Of a DNA stretch of 64,000 nt, positions 45,858 through 54,210 are shown one piece after another (position 1 is the first letter of the stretch; each line of letters starts with the position of its first letter). The position numbers and the translations under genes are program-made. Source of the DNA: S015-6 sp964479535 (lineage in GTDB: Bacteria > Desulfobacterota > DSWW01); contig CAYZMM010000030.1 of assembly GCA_964479535.1 (NCBI GenBank), positions 1 through 64,000 on the forward strand, given 5' to 3'. The notes under the pieces were generated by a model. It saw only the letters and a list, made by a program, of their open reading frames with translations, made no database searches and was not told the DNA's origin.

Positions 45858-47329
45858 GCGACTGGCTGCAGTTCTTCGTGGGAACGGCGGGAGAATATTC
45901 CTGCCACGTGAGAGCCGGAAGGAGCAGAGCCTCTTTGTCGAGATCCGTTGCAGGCAGCCGAAAGAATAGACTTGTTTTTTTCTGCGTGCTGATCCCGTGG
46001 ATTCTGCTGCTTTCGGGGAGGGAAGGAGCGTGCGGCCCCGGCCCGGGCGCTGCAGGGCACGTGGGAAAGTCGTGGCAGACGGCGATCAAGGGAATCGAGA
46101 TCGGCCCCGGGGTTCTCGATCTCGGAGGCAGCCTGCGCCTCCGCTACGAGTTTCTCGACAGTTTCAGCATCCGGGGCTACGGAACCGGGGAAAGGGATTC
46201 CATGCTCCTGGAGAGGCTCCGGCTGAACGCGGAATATCTTGTCGGCAAGGACTTCTCCCTCTTTGTGCAATTTCAGGATGCCCACTTCTGGTTCTCCCGG
46301 CTCGACGTGGACCGGGACTTCGGCAGAGTCTGCCCCTATCAGAACCCCATGGACCTCAAGCAGGGGTTTGCGGAATGGACCCGCATCGCACGCACCCCTT
46401 TCGGCTTCAAGGCGGGCAGGCAGGCCATCCATTACCGGGACAACCGGGTCTGGGGGCCCGGCGACTGGGGCAACAGCGGACGGTACACCTGGGACGGGGT
46501 CAAGCTCTACCTGGATGCGGCCCCTGTCTCTACGGACCTCATCTGGGCCAGGCGCGTGGTGAGCGACAAGAATCACTTCGACCACGAGCATTTCGATTTC
46601 AACGCCTGGGGGGTCTACTCCCGTACAAACGTTCTTCCCTTTGTTCTGGACCTCTTCTACGTGTGCAAGCAGGACCTAGGCGAGGAGACCCTGGGCGAGG
46701 CAGGACCCGGGGATCTTCTCACCCACTCCCTGGGGTTCTATTTCGAGGGGGTACTGCCTGAGGGTCTCGACTGGGGCGGGCTTCTTGCCTGCCAGTTCGG
46801 CGACTACGGCAGGGACGACGTCCGCGCCTTCGGGGCGCACGCGCGGATCGGCTACCGATTCGATGTTGCGTGGCGTCCCAGGCCGGCGCTCGCATTCACC
46901 TACGGCAGCGGCGACCGCGACCCGGGGGACGGAACGCACGGCACCTTCGACGGCCTGTTCGGTTCCATTGACAGGCTCTACGGTCGGATGAATCTGTTTG
47001 CATGGATGAACCTGGAAGACTACCAGGCGGGCATCGAGATCCGCCCCAGGGAAAAGGTGCAGATTTCCCTCGAATATCACTACTTCCTCCTCGCGCAGGA
47101 GAAGGACGCCTGGTACTCGTCCAAAGGGCTTCCGGCCCGGCAGGACCCTACGGGCCGCGCCGGAAGGGATCTCGGCCAGGAGGTGGACCTGATCGCAGAG
47201 TGGAAGGTTCGAAGCGATCTGGAGCTTCTTGTCGGGTATTCACACTTCTTCCCCGGCAGGTTCGTGGAGAGGACCGGGCCCGCCGGTGGCGCCGACTGGG
47301 CGTTCTTCCAGGTGGAATATTCGATATGA
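45854..47329 (+). CDS. AlgE-like outer-membrane porin (alginate export family)
   Basis: 491 residues; the first about 60 include a hydrophobic signal (LVFFCVLIPWILLLSG). The barrel is of the alginate-export family: LDLGGSLRLRYEFLDSFSIR, RLRLNAEYLVGKDFSLFVQF, KAGRQAIHYRDNRVWGPGDW, and the C-terminal WAFFQVEYSI. In this kind of genome such porins are usually substrate pores for small anions, not polysaccharide exporters. Coupled to the YeeE-type transporter by an ATGA overlap. Residues about 370-397 have a near-copy in the remnant at 57934. Confidence 0.85.
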   Translation: MSDWLQFFVGTAGEYSCHVRAGRSRASLSRSVAGSRKNRLVFFCVLIPWILLLSGREGACGPGPGAAGHVGKSWQTAIKGIEIGPGVLDLGGSLRLRYEFLDSFSIRGYGTGERDSMLLERLRLNAEYLVGKDFSLFVQFQDAHFWFSRLDVDRDFGRVCPYQNPMDLKQGFAEWTRIARTPFGFKAGRQAIHYRDNRVWGPGDWGNSGRYTWDGVKLYLDAAPVSTDLIWARRVVSDKNHFDHEHFDFNAWGVYSRTNVLPFVLDLFYVCKQDLGEETLGEAGPGDLLTHSLGFYFEGVLPEGLDWGGLLACQFGDYGRDDVRAFGAHARIGYRFDVAWRPRPALAFTYGSGDRDPGDGTHGTFDGLFGSIDRLYGRMNLFAWMNLEDYQAGIEIRPREKVQISLEYHYFLLAQEKDAWYSSKGLPARQDPTGRAGRDLGQEVDLIAEWKVRSDLELLVGYSHFFPGRFVERTGPAGGADWAFFQVEYSI

Positions 47330-47514
47330 GGACAGGGCGGCTGCACCCAGGGAGAGGCGAAAAATAGGAAAATCAAAATCCCAGGGACCGTGTTAGAGGC
47401 CCGGAAAGGGCCGGTCAAGGCATCCCCTGAGGTGCAAGAGCGGAGAACCGAGAGACCGAAGAGTCCATTGCGAGTCGAGCGGAGGGGTCTTGCCGGGATC
47501 CTGAGCATGTAGGT

Positions 47515-47925
47515 GTCCAAGAACACGAGTGGTATTGATTTCGAGCTGGATTTCGAACATGCCGGCGAGGAGATCGAACTGGAGTACGCGCACGTGAGCT
47601 TTCTTCTCTCCAGGCCAGCCAATTTACGAACCGGCGGGAAGACCTTCTCGCACATTCTGGACCCGCGTACCGGATGGCCCGTCTCGGGCATGGTGAGCGC
47701 AACGGTTGTGGCGCCCTCTGCGGCCGAAGCCGGAAGCGGACGCGCTCTCGACGGGGATCTATGTACTGGGCCGGAAGGAAGGGAGCAGATTCTCGGAGAA
47801 CCATTCGATCCCAGCACTCATCCTATCGGAAGAAGGGGAGTTCCGGAGCGAGGCCTTCCGAAGCCTGGAATCGGTCAGATGCAAAAGGGCCGGTCTATCT
47901 TGTCCCGGCTGATGGTCCTCGTCTA
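47515..47925 (+). pseudogene. ApbE (FAD:protein FMN transferase) remnant
   Basis: One frame gives GGKTFSHILDPRTGWPVSGM and VSATVVAPSAAEA, the conserved C-terminal metal/FAD site of ApbE. The continuation ADALSTGIYVLGRKEGSRFS and NHSIPALILSEEGEFRSEAF is in the next frame. The N-terminal two thirds are missing and the frame is broken, so the gene is dead. ApbE attaches FMN to subunits of Rnf/Nqr and other flavoproteins. The 185 bases before it (47330-47514) hold nothing that I recognise. Confidence 0.7.
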
Positions 47926-47984
47926 TACTGCAAGTCATGCGGATCCGTCATACGGGGGCCCAAGTCGGAGACCAGGAGGAGCAG

Positions 47985-48656
47985 ATGATCAGCGAAACGC
48001 AATACAAGGAACTGGCTGCGAGTTATCCGGTTCTGAGCGATCTGCCTTGGGACTTGCAGCGGGAACTGACGCGGGATGGGCAGTTCGTGGAGTTTCCCGA
48101 AGGAGAGATTCTCTTCGACGTGCACAGCCCATGCGACCTCTTCCTGATGCTCAACACAGGCACGATTCGGGTCATCATCTCCACGAGCACGGGACGAGAG
48201 ATCCTGCTTTACAGGGTGAAGGCCGGAGAGGCCTGCGTCCTCACCATAAGTTGTCTTCTCGGCAACTCCGACTACCCGGCCCGTGGGCTGGCCGAAACCC
48301 CACTCCAGGGAGTGGGGATCAGACAGAGCCTCTTCACTCGACTTGTTGCGGGTTGTCCCCCCTTCCGGGAATTCTCCTTCCAGTTCTTCGGCGACCGCCT
48401 GACCCGGCTGATGACCCTCATCGAAGAGGTTGCCTTCGGCAAGATGGATCAGCGTCTTGCCTCCCTGCTCCTCACAAAGGGGGCTTCCGCGGAGACGACC
48501 CACCAGGCACTCGCTGACGAGTTGGGCAGTGTCCGAGAGGTCGTCAGCCGCATTCTCAAGGATTTCGAAGGACAGGGCATCCTGGAACTCGAGCGTGGCC
48601 AGATACGCCTCGTGGATTCACCGGCCCTGGAGAAGATCGCCCGCCCGCATATGTGA
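47985..48656 (+). CDS. Crp/Fnr-family transcriptional regulator
   Basis: 223 residues from ATG 47985 with AGGAGGAG upstream. An N-terminal cyclic-nucleotide-binding-type beta-barrel (EFPEGEILFDVHSPCDLFLM, GREILLYRVKAGEACVLTIS), a dimer helix, and a C-terminal helix-turn-helix (TTHQALADELGSVREVVSRI). The recognition helix R-E-x-x-S-R resembles CRP, which reads TGTGA. Two perfect TGTGA-N6-TCACA sites lie just downstream, one over its own stop codon. It lacks the four N-terminal Cys of O2-sensing Fnr. The conserved Cys in CVLTISCLLG are typical of a subfamily often found near sulfur and redox genes. Confidence 0.9.
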   Translation: MISETQYKELAASYPVLSDLPWDLQRELTRDGQFVEFPEGEILFDVHSPCDLFLMLNTGTIRVIISTSTGREILLYRVKAGEACVLTISCLLGNSDYPARGLAETPLQGVGIRQSLFTRLVAGCPPFREFSFQFFGDRLTRLMTLIEEVAFGKMDQRLASLLLTKGASAETTHQALADELGSVREVVSRILKDFEGQGILELERGQIRLVDSPALEKIARPHM

Positions 48657-48667
48657 CCTCGGTCACA
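48652..48667 (+). promoter_or_regulatory. Crp-type binding site 1
   Basis: TGTGACCTCGGTCACA is a perfect TGTGA-N6-TCACA dyad. It overlaps the stop of the Crp/Fnr gene and lies 111 bases before the small lipoprotein gene at 48778. Confidence 0.65.
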
Positions 48668-48777
48668 GACCCGAACAGATCTAACTAGCTGTATTGAACG
48701 TTTTTTTGTCCTCTGGGAAGCTTTCCTCCTCCGCTGTGAATCTACGGAAAGAACCCACGGTATGGGAGGGAGAGAAG

Positions 48778-48960
48778 ATGGAATCAAAGCTCTTACCCAC
48801 GCTCATTCTCCTTGTTGGTTTGGGAGTAACCTGCGTGGTCAACGGGTGCGGCGACGACGATGGGGAGGGCACGTGCCAGTCAGCCTGCAACAGGATCTTG
48901 AATTGTGCCTCCTACGCACCGTGCGTTGGCGCATGCGGCGTGGACTTCGACGAGGACTAG
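48778..48960 (+). CDS. Small Cys-rich lipoprotein
   Basis: 60 residues. Signal peptide with lipobox VVNGC, an acidic GDDDGEG spacer and a CxxxC-rich mature part (TCQSACNRILNCASYAPCVG, ACGVDFDED). It ends abruptly in an acidic patch; larger relatives may extend further, so it could be truncated. A GGGAGAGAAG site precedes the ATG. It lies behind Crp-type site 1. Function unknown. Confidence 0.6.
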   Translation: MESKLLPTLILLVGLGVTCVVNGCGDDDGEGTCQSACNRILNCASYAPCVGACGVDFDED

Positions 48961-49005
48961 GGTGGCCCCGTGTCCCTTCGGGCATGGGCCGGTTCTGATA
49001 CGCTG

Positions 49006-49021
49006 TGTGATTCTGGTCACA
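49006..49021 (+). promoter_or_regulatory. Crp-type binding site 2
   Basis: TGTGATTCTGGTCACA, a second perfect TGTGA-N6-TCACA dyad, 113 bases before the lipoprotein gene at 49134, almost the same distance as site 1 from its gene. Confidence 0.65.
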
Positions 49022-49133
49022 GACAGGGACCGGAAAACGCGTTGGTATTTGTCTCTAGGATTCTTCCCGGAACAGGGATGTACCCGCTGTTCAGTACACA
49101 TCGAATCTCAACCCATTCGAAAGGAATTTCTTC

Positions 49134-49568
49134 ATGACACGCAAGAGCATCGCTTCGATCCTGGCTTCGATTGCCGCATTTCTGCCGATCACGGGTTGTA
49201 CGGACCCGACGCAGGCACCCATACTGGTTCAACTCTTTCCCAACCCGGTGGCTCCCCTCTCCACGCCCCAGAACCTGGACTTCCTGGGCAGCAATCTGGA
49301 CCCGGATGTCTATTTCACGATCGACACCGGCACCCAGGAAATGCTTCTTTCGCCCCAGAACGCACCCGGGCACTGGACCTTCCGGTGCGTCTTCGGGTTT
49401 CACTACATCTACACCTTCGATTCCCTGGAGGACTTCGTGCTTTCTCTTGGATCTCCGTCTGCGTTGACTATCCGTGCCTTCAACCCGGGCACGAACCTGG
49501 TGCCTGAACCCGGAGGAGGCGGGGATGACCTGCCAAGCCAGGGGGTGACCTGGCAGCTCCTAGACTAG
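49134..49568 (+). CDS. Secreted lipoprotein of unknown function
   Basis: 144 residues. Signal peptide with lipobox LPITGC, then a beta-rich domain (ILVQLFPNPVAPLSTPQNLD, then HWTFRCVFGFHYIYTFDS) and a Gly-rich tail. Not recognised as a known family. Its last bases coincide with the left edge of the insertion sequence (49565 onward), so the natural C-terminus may have been altered by the insertion. Confidence 0.6.
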   Translation: MTRKSIASILASIAAFLPITGCTDPTQAPILVQLFPNPVAPLSTPQNLDFLGSNLDPDVYFTIDTGTQEMLLSPQNAPGHWTFRCVFGFHYIYTFDSLEDFVLSLGSPSALTIRAFNPGTNLVPEPGGGGDDLPSQGVTWQLLD

Positions 49569-49591
49569 AGCGTGTCCCAGATGATGTTGTT
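49565..49591 (+). repeat. Left terminal inverted repeat of the insertion sequence
   Basis: 27 bases beginning CTAGAGCGTGTCCCAGATGA, exactly complementary to 51343-51369. The outer CTAG may be a target duplication; because CTAG is itself palindromic this cannot be decided from sequence. Confidence 0.9.
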
Positions 49592-51365
49592 CAACGACTT
49601 CGGAGTGTTAGCCACGAAAAAAAAGGAGCAAAGCATGCAACTACGAATGCTTTGCTCAATGCGGTGTGTTATAAGCTCCAGTGAGACAAGAAACCATAAG
49701 CTGGAGGGGGGGCACACCGATGGAGATTGTATCGTATCAAGAGGAACTGAGTCCAGGACTTCCTACGGTTGTCGGCAATGTGGATTGCCAGGAATTCCGG
49801 AGTACGCTGTTGCGGATCGACGAGATTCTGAAGCGAAGCGGGGCCGAGAGGCAATTCATCGCGCAGAGGCCGTGAGCCCGGGAGAGTTGGCCGAGGCGGC
49901 TCGGCAGGCGAACCAGGTCCTGCGATGCAACATCGCTCGGCAGTTGCTGGGAGAAAGCGCACGTGGGTTCAGCACCCGGCTGGCGGACAGTCCTCTTTTG
50001 CAGAGCTTCTGTGGGATTGCCCGGCTGGACGTGATCCAGGTGCCGAGCAAGAGCACGGTAGACCGGTACGGAAAGCTGGTGGACGAACAGGCGGTCCACA
50101 AGGTCATCGATCAGGTGAGCCGCACGGCAGCCGAACCGACAAGGCGGGGCAAACAGCCCCTGGGGTTGGAAAAGCCCTTGGATTTGGAAGCCTATTTTCT
50201 GGACACGACCTGTGTACAGGCGAACATCCACTATCCCACAGATTGGGTACTCTTGCGGGATGCGGCACGGACCCTGATCAAGGCAATCCGGGTGATCCGC
50301 AAGCACGGGCTCAAACACCGGATGCCCAAGCCCGAGGAGCTGATCCGCGAGATGAACCGATTGTCGATCGAGATGACCCATACCCCCCGCAAGAAGAAAG
50401 ACAGCAAGCGGGAGAGAAAACGGGTGCTCCGGGAGATGAAGGAGCACATGAACGTGATTCGAAAACATGCGAGCCGGTATCGGGATCTGCTTGCCGAGCG
50501 TTGGGCGGACACGGATTTGAGCTGGGGACAGGCCTGCGCGATTTTGGATCGTATGGACCGGGTTCTGGAACTTCTTCCGAGGGCGATCCGGCAGGCCCAT
50601 GAGCGAATCATCGCAGGCAGGCAAGTGGCCAATGCGCAGAAGCTTTTGAGCCTCTACGAGGCCGACGTGCAGGTCATCGTCAGGGGCAAGGCGAGCGTTG
50701 CCGTGGAATTTGGCAACACCTTGCTCCTGGGCGAGACCCGGGAGGGGGTCATTGTGGATTGGCGACTTTTCCAGGAGCAGGTCCCCGGGGACGCGGTTCT
50801 CGTTAAGGACTCCGTGAAACGTTTTTCTCAGATCTTTGGTCGCAATCCGGGTGGTTTGGGAGCGGATCGCGGATTTGATGCGCAGGGGAACCGCGAGTGG
50901 CTTGACCAGGAGAAGATTTACAACGCCATCTGTCCGAAGAGCCCGCGCATGCAGGCGCGTAAGATGACCGACGAACGGTTTGTCAAACTCCAGCGGAGGC
51001 GAGCGCAGACCGAGGCCAGGGTGGCCATTTTCAAGAACGGCTTTCTCGGCAGACCCATGCGGAGCAAAGGTTTTCTCAATCGAGAGCGAGACACCGGCTG
51101 GGCGGTTCTGGCTCACAACCTGTGGGTGATTGCCCGATTGCCGAGAGCGGAGGCACGAAGAGCGGAATGGAAACAGGCGGCCTGATCGGTCGCTCGTAGA
51201 TGGCAGCAAATGAATATCGGGGGGACAGGCCCGTCTGATTTCTGCTCGCGAAAGGGACTGTACGTTAACCATAGCGTGAAGGGATGCCAGTAAGGGTTAG
51301 ACCGGGGGTCCACTACACGTGGTCCACCCACGGAAACGCAAAAACAACATCATCTGGGACACGCT
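49569..51365 (+). mobile_element. Insertion sequence (ISNCY/IS1202-like) with 27-bp inverted repeats
   Basis: About 1.8 kb between perfect inverted repeats, with one transposase on the plus strand. It inserted between a lipoprotein gene and a cassette end. The first 130 bases and the last 155 bases inside the repeats are non-coding. Confidence 0.88.
49720..51185 (+). CDS. DDE transposase, apparently frameshifted
   Basis: The N-terminus (MEIVSYQEELSPGLPTVVGN, IDEILKRSGAERQFIAQ) is in one frame to a TGA at 49873-49875. The rest continues in the next frame from about 49860: LAEAARQANQVLRCNIARQL, RLADSPLLQSFCGIARLDVI, LEAYFLDTTCVQANIHYPTD (first catalytic Asp), GGLGADRGFDAQGN (second Asp) and RRRAQTEARVAIFKNGFLGR (catalytic Glu). 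Either one base has been lost or the element uses a programmed -1/+1 shift. I assign it to the ISNCY group from its shape, not by search. Confidence 0.78.
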
Positions 51366-51369
51366 CTAG
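51343..51369 (+). repeat. Right terminal inverted repeat of the insertion sequence
   Basis: Ends in GGGACACGCTCTAG and is the exact reverse complement of 49565-49591. Confidence 0.9.
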
Positions 51370-51378
51370 ATTAACGTC

Positions 51379-51453
51379 GCCTAACAACCGCATCAACTCG
51401 GACTGGCAATTCCGCTGCGCTCCATTGCCAGCCGGTTATGCGGAGCGTTAGCT
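51379..51453 (+). repeat. attC site 1 (75 bp)
   Basis: GCCTAAC at the left, GTTAGCT at the right, with internal complementary arms GGCAAT...ATTGCC and CCGCATAAC-like pairing. Nearly identical to site 2 (one base differs, and identity extends about 11 bases to the left). Its own cassette gene is missing because the insertion sequence abuts it. Confidence 0.82.
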
Positions 51454-51471
51454 GTACGAGGAGGACGACAC

Positions 51472-51713
51472 ATGAACTACGATCGCAAGCGTTGGGGGCT
51501 CGTTGCTCCCGTGCTACTCACGGTTCTGCTGGGGGGCTGCGCCAGTACCCGGATGACCACGCAGCTCAAGCCGGCTCTCATGGGCCGGACCTTCGCCAAG
51601 GTAATGGTCCACGGGAACTTCCAGGATCTGGAACACCGTCAACTCGCAGAGGAGAAGCTCTGCGCCGATCTTGCTCGATTGTCCGGTTGCGAGTGCCTGA
51701 GGTCATCCCCCCC
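51472..51713 (+). pseudogene. Cassette lipoprotein gene, truncated
   Basis: Starts 19 bases after attC 1 with GAGGAGGACGACAC as ribosome site. The signal peptide and lipobox (PVLLTVLLGGCAS) and KVMVHGNFQDLEHRQLAEEK are typical of a lipoprotein family common in cassettes. The coding sequence is interrupted at about 51713 by an insertion-sequence end, so the C-terminal half is gone. Confidence 0.65.
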
Positions 51714-51977
51714 GTGTCAGGATAGTTGTCGCATTGGGTGGTGGGGTTAGGGGGTAGAGGAAAGGCTGGGGTAGCGGTCCAGCAGGACATGCACCAGGAG
51801 TTGATCGGAAGAGGAATCGGGGTAAACTTGAGGGGGCGGGGAAAGAGAGAGGGGGGTGCAGTATTACACGGAGAGCTTCAAGAGGAAGATGGTCCAGCGG
51901 ATGTTGATGCCGGATGGACCGAGTGCAACGGCCTTATCGGGGGAGATCGGTGTTTCCGTGCGCAACGGTATCGCTTG
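51714..51977 (+). mobile_element. Left-end fragment of an insertion sequence
   Basis: Begins with GTGTCAGGATAGTTGTCGC, which recurs at 55025-55043. From GTG 51856 the frame reads QYYTESFKRKMVQRMLMPDG, PSATALSGEIGVSVRN, the opening of a helix-turn-helix transposase subunit (IS3-like orfA), and stops at 51977 after joining unrelated sequence. The rest of the element is deleted. Confidence 0.6.
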
Positions 51978-52156
51978 AACCCGTTCAAAAGGACGTTGAC
52001 GCCGTTCAGGCACACCCCCTCCAGGGGTTCCTCGATCCCACGTTCGGCAATCGAGGCCATGAGGCGCGCTTCCTGCTCCTTGTTGCGCATCCGATGCCCC
52101 TCGTAGCGAAGGTCCAGAGTCGATATTTCCACTTCGCAGGCCACGCTCCCCCTCAT
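51960..52156 (-). pseudogene. ParB-like N-terminal domain protein, truncated
   Basis: VEISTLDLRYEGHRMRNKEQ, RLMASIAERGIEEPLEGV and NVLLNGFKRYRCARK are the start of a ParB/Srx-type domain. It breaks off where it meets the opposite-strand transposase fragment at about 51960. The ATG overlaps the stop of the zinc-ribbon gene (ATGA), so the two were an operon. Such pairs accompany mobile elements in Desulfobacterota, as far as I recall. Confidence 0.55.
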
Positions 52157-52761
52157 GGAGGCTGTCCGTTCCAATGACACATACCGTAAACTACGTTTCC
52201 GGGATGCTCCATGCTGTGTTGTCTCACCACCTCCCTCAGCAACTCCAGGATTTCCTCGTGGCCTACCCGGCGGCCCTCGATCAGGCCGGTGACCACCCTG
52301 AGGTGGGAGACCATCCCCGGGTCGAACCGGTCCCCGGCCATGGGATCAATGGGCGCCTGCGCCATGACCGTCTCAGTGGCTGTCTCCGCCCGGGCCGTTG
52401 ACTTTCTTCTCTTGTCGTTGAGGGCTTTCTTCTTGATTCTTCCCGCCTCGGTGCGGTAGTAAACCGCGCTGCGTTGCGAGGAACTACGCTTGCGGTACGT
52501 CTGTCTGCATCCAAAGGGACAGCGCAGATCGTCTCGACCTGCGTTCCGGGGATCGGTCAGGAAGAAGATGTTGCAGTGCTCGCAACGCTTCAGACACCGT
52601 CTGAGGTCGGGTTTTCTCTGAATGAGCAAGCGAAGGACGCAGTAATACGCCCGGGCCAGGCCGCGCGCCTCCCCATGACGGTACCAATGTGCGGTGAACT
52701 CGAAGCGCCCCTGGAGCTTTATTGCAAAAAAGCCAGGTTCTCGCTTATGATACTGATGTCT
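52153..52761 (-). pseudogene. Zinc-ribbon protein of a mobile element, 5'-truncated
   Basis: The frame is open from 52761 without a proper ATG: FEFTAHWYRHGEARGLARAY, then LRRCLKRCEHCNIFFLTDPR and DLRCPFGCRQTYRKRSS (four Cys in a zinc-ribbon arrangement), then a basic region. An apparent TTG start at 52629 lies inside the conserved part. The N-terminus has probably been lost. It is coupled to the ParB-like fragment. Confidence 0.5.
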
Positions 52762-53110
52762 TTATGCATTCCCTCGTCTTACCCACTCGACACATCCATG
52801 TCGATGGGTAGGACGGGGGCTTTTCTGCGCGGCGAGCTGAGGTCTCTCCGGCCGCACTATCCCTCGCCCCCCATTACAGTGAGCACCTCGACTTCCGGGG
52901 GGTTCACATACGCAATCCGGCAGGCGGGACATTTTCGGTGAGCAGGGAATTCTCTGCCCGGTCGTTCAAAGGTAGGTGGTACAATTTATCTGAGCAGAGC
53001 CGGGACAATTCTCGTGAGCACCATAGGTGAAGAAGCATATCAAAGAAGAGGGCAGAAGAAATATCGAAGACAGATGTATTCCAGACACATCAGATGAAAG
53101 GAGACTAGCA
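52762..53110. other. Non-coding junk between mobile-element relics and a cassette gene
   Basis: About 350 bases. On the minus strand, PACRIAYVNPPEVEVLTVMG and a stop (about 52860-52945) may be the end of a lost protein. Three direct repeats at 52926-53020 are described separately. Otherwise nothing is recognised. Confidence 0.3.
52926..53020 (+). repeat. Three 19-bp direct repeats, IS21-like element end
   Basis: GGGACATTTTCGGTGAGCA (52926-52944), GGTACAATTTATCTGAGCA (52978-52996) and GGGACAATTCTCGTGAGCA (53002-53020). Repeated motifs of this length near a terminus are how IS21-family elements bind their transposase. No istA/istB genes remain. Confidence 0.45.
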
Positions 53111-53446
53111 ATGGGTTTACCAGAACAATACGCGAAATGGAAAGGGGTGCCCAGGGAAGAGATCGATTGGCACCCAAGTATCGATGAAGGGAAATGCAAA
53201 GGCTGCGGTATGTGCATAACAAGCTGTGGCAGGAAGGTGTTTGATTACAATACTGAAAAGAGAATATCAGTTGTGGCAAGACCTCTTCAGTGTATGGTGG
53301 GATGCACATCCTGTCGGACCTGGTGTGTCTACGAAGCCATAAGTTTTCCTGACGCGCAGAGAGTGAGAGATCTTATAAAAGAGAAAAAGATACTTGCACT
53401 TGCTAAACGTGAACTGGAGGCAATGATAAATCAAGAAGTAGATTAA
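53111..53446 (+). CDS. Dicluster 4Fe-4S ferredoxin-like protein (cassette gene)
   Basis: 111 residues from ATG 53111 with AAAGGAG upstream (an upstream GTG at 53027 is less likely). Two cysteine clusters: KCKGCGMCITSCGRKVF and CMVGCTSCRTWCVYEAISFP, then a Lys/Glu-rich helix. It is distinctly more AT-rich than the nar or ttr genes. The stop codon runs straight into attC 2, which marks it as a cassette gene. Probable soluble electron carrier. Confidence 0.85.
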   Translation: MGLPEQYAKWKGVPREEIDWHPSIDEGKCKGCGMCITSCGRKVFDYNTEKRISVVARPLQCMVGCTSCRTWCVYEAISFPDAQRVRDLIKEKKILALAKRELEAMINQEVD

Positions 53447-53450
53447 CGTC

Positions 53451-53525
53451 GCCTAACAACCGCATCAACTCGGACTGGGAATTCCGCTGCGCTCCATTGC
53501 CAGCCGGTTATGCGGAGCGTTAGCA
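53451..53525 (+). repeat. attC site 2 (75 bp)
   Basis: GCCTAAC to GTTAGCA, identical to attC 1 except for one base in the left arm (GGGAAT for GGCAAT) and the final base. Closes the Fe-S cassette. Confidence 0.85.
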
Positions 53526-53609
53526 AGAGAGAACTAGTATTTGCCTCCTTGACACGGCGGTGGAAAAGGTATAGAAATTGTATCTAATCTATGCACGGGG
53601 GTCTCAAGT

Positions 53610-53873
53610 TTGGAATTCGAGTTCGACGATGAAAAGAGCGCGGCGAACAAGGAGAAGCACGGCATTGACTTTGTCGAAGCCCAGCTCCTTTGGTTCGACT
53701 CCAGTCTCGTCGAGATTCCCGCGCGCACCGTGGACGAGCCTCGGTTCCTCATGATCGGCACCATCGCCGACGTCCACTGGTCGGCTGTCGTCACCTACCG
53801 CGAAGAACGCGTCCGGATCATCTCAGTCCGTCGTTCGCGTAGGGAGGAGGTCGAGATCTATGAAAGCACGTGA
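53610..53873 (+). CDS. brnT: BrnT-family toxin (RNase)
   Basis: 87 residues, TTG start. EFEFDDEKSAANKEKHGIDF, then LIGT-type strand FLMIGTIADVHWSAVVTYRE and RVRIISVRRSRREEVEIYE, matching BrnT ribonuclease toxins, which have the conserved H-x-D/E-F and R-x-I-S-x-R-x-A/S-x-x-E-x-x-x-Y pattern. The antitoxin gene overlaps its end by 14 bases. Confidence 0.88.
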   Translation: MEFEFDDEKSAANKEKHGIDFVEAQLLWFDSSLVEIPARTVDEPRFLMIGTIADVHWSAVVTYREERVRIISVRRSRREEVEIYEST

Positions 53874-54087
53874 TTTCGACGAGAAGTTCGATCGCGGCGA
53901 AGACATCACTTCCGAACTTGATCTGACGAAGGCCCGGCGCAAGAACCTGGAACCGCGTCGGATCAACGTAGATTTCCCGGCCTGGATGATCGAGTCCCTT
54001 GATCGCGAGGCGAAGAGACTCGGGATAACTCGCCAGTCGATCATCAAGGTGTGGATTGCGGAGATGCTCGAGCGACGAGCATCGTAG
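53860..54087 (+). CDS. brnA: BrnA-family antitoxin
   Basis: 75 residues. An acidic/basic N-terminal part that wraps the toxin (EKFDRGEDITSELDLTKARR) and a C-terminal ribbon-helix-helix (RRINVDFPAWMIESLDREAK, LGITRQSIIKVWIAEML). It binds BrnT and represses its own promoter. The stop is followed at once by attC 3. Confidence 0.87.
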   Translation: MKARDFDEKFDRGEDITSELDLTKARRKNLEPRRINVDFPAWMIESLDREAKRLGITRQSIIKVWIAEMLERRAS

Positions 54088-54100
54088 CCGGGGAAAGCCT

Positions 54101-54205
54101 TGCTAACAAGCCAATCAAGCTGACGGATCGGCCTTGTCACGGCGCTGGCTGACGCCAGAGCGCCGCGCCAAGCCCGCCCGCCGCTGCTGATGCGGAACGT
54201 TAGGT
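54101..54205 (+). repeat. attC site 3 (about 105 bp)
   Basis: TGCTAAC at the left and GTTAGGT at the right. Inner arms GGCGCTGGC...GCCAGAGCGCC form a strong hairpin. Closes the BrnT/BrnA cassette. Confidence 0.75.
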
Positions 54206-54210
54206 GGGTT

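Noticed and set aside
52926..53020. Three 19-bp direct repeats as a CRISPR array
   Set aside because: Repeats are imperfect and unequal in spacing (52 and 24 bases between starts); no cas genes; better explained as an insertion-sequence end.
51379..53525. The two near-identical 75-90-bp repeats as a CRISPR or as IS long terminal repeats
   Set aside because: Only two copies 2 kb apart with different genes between and clear attC boxes; no spacers and no transposase ends.
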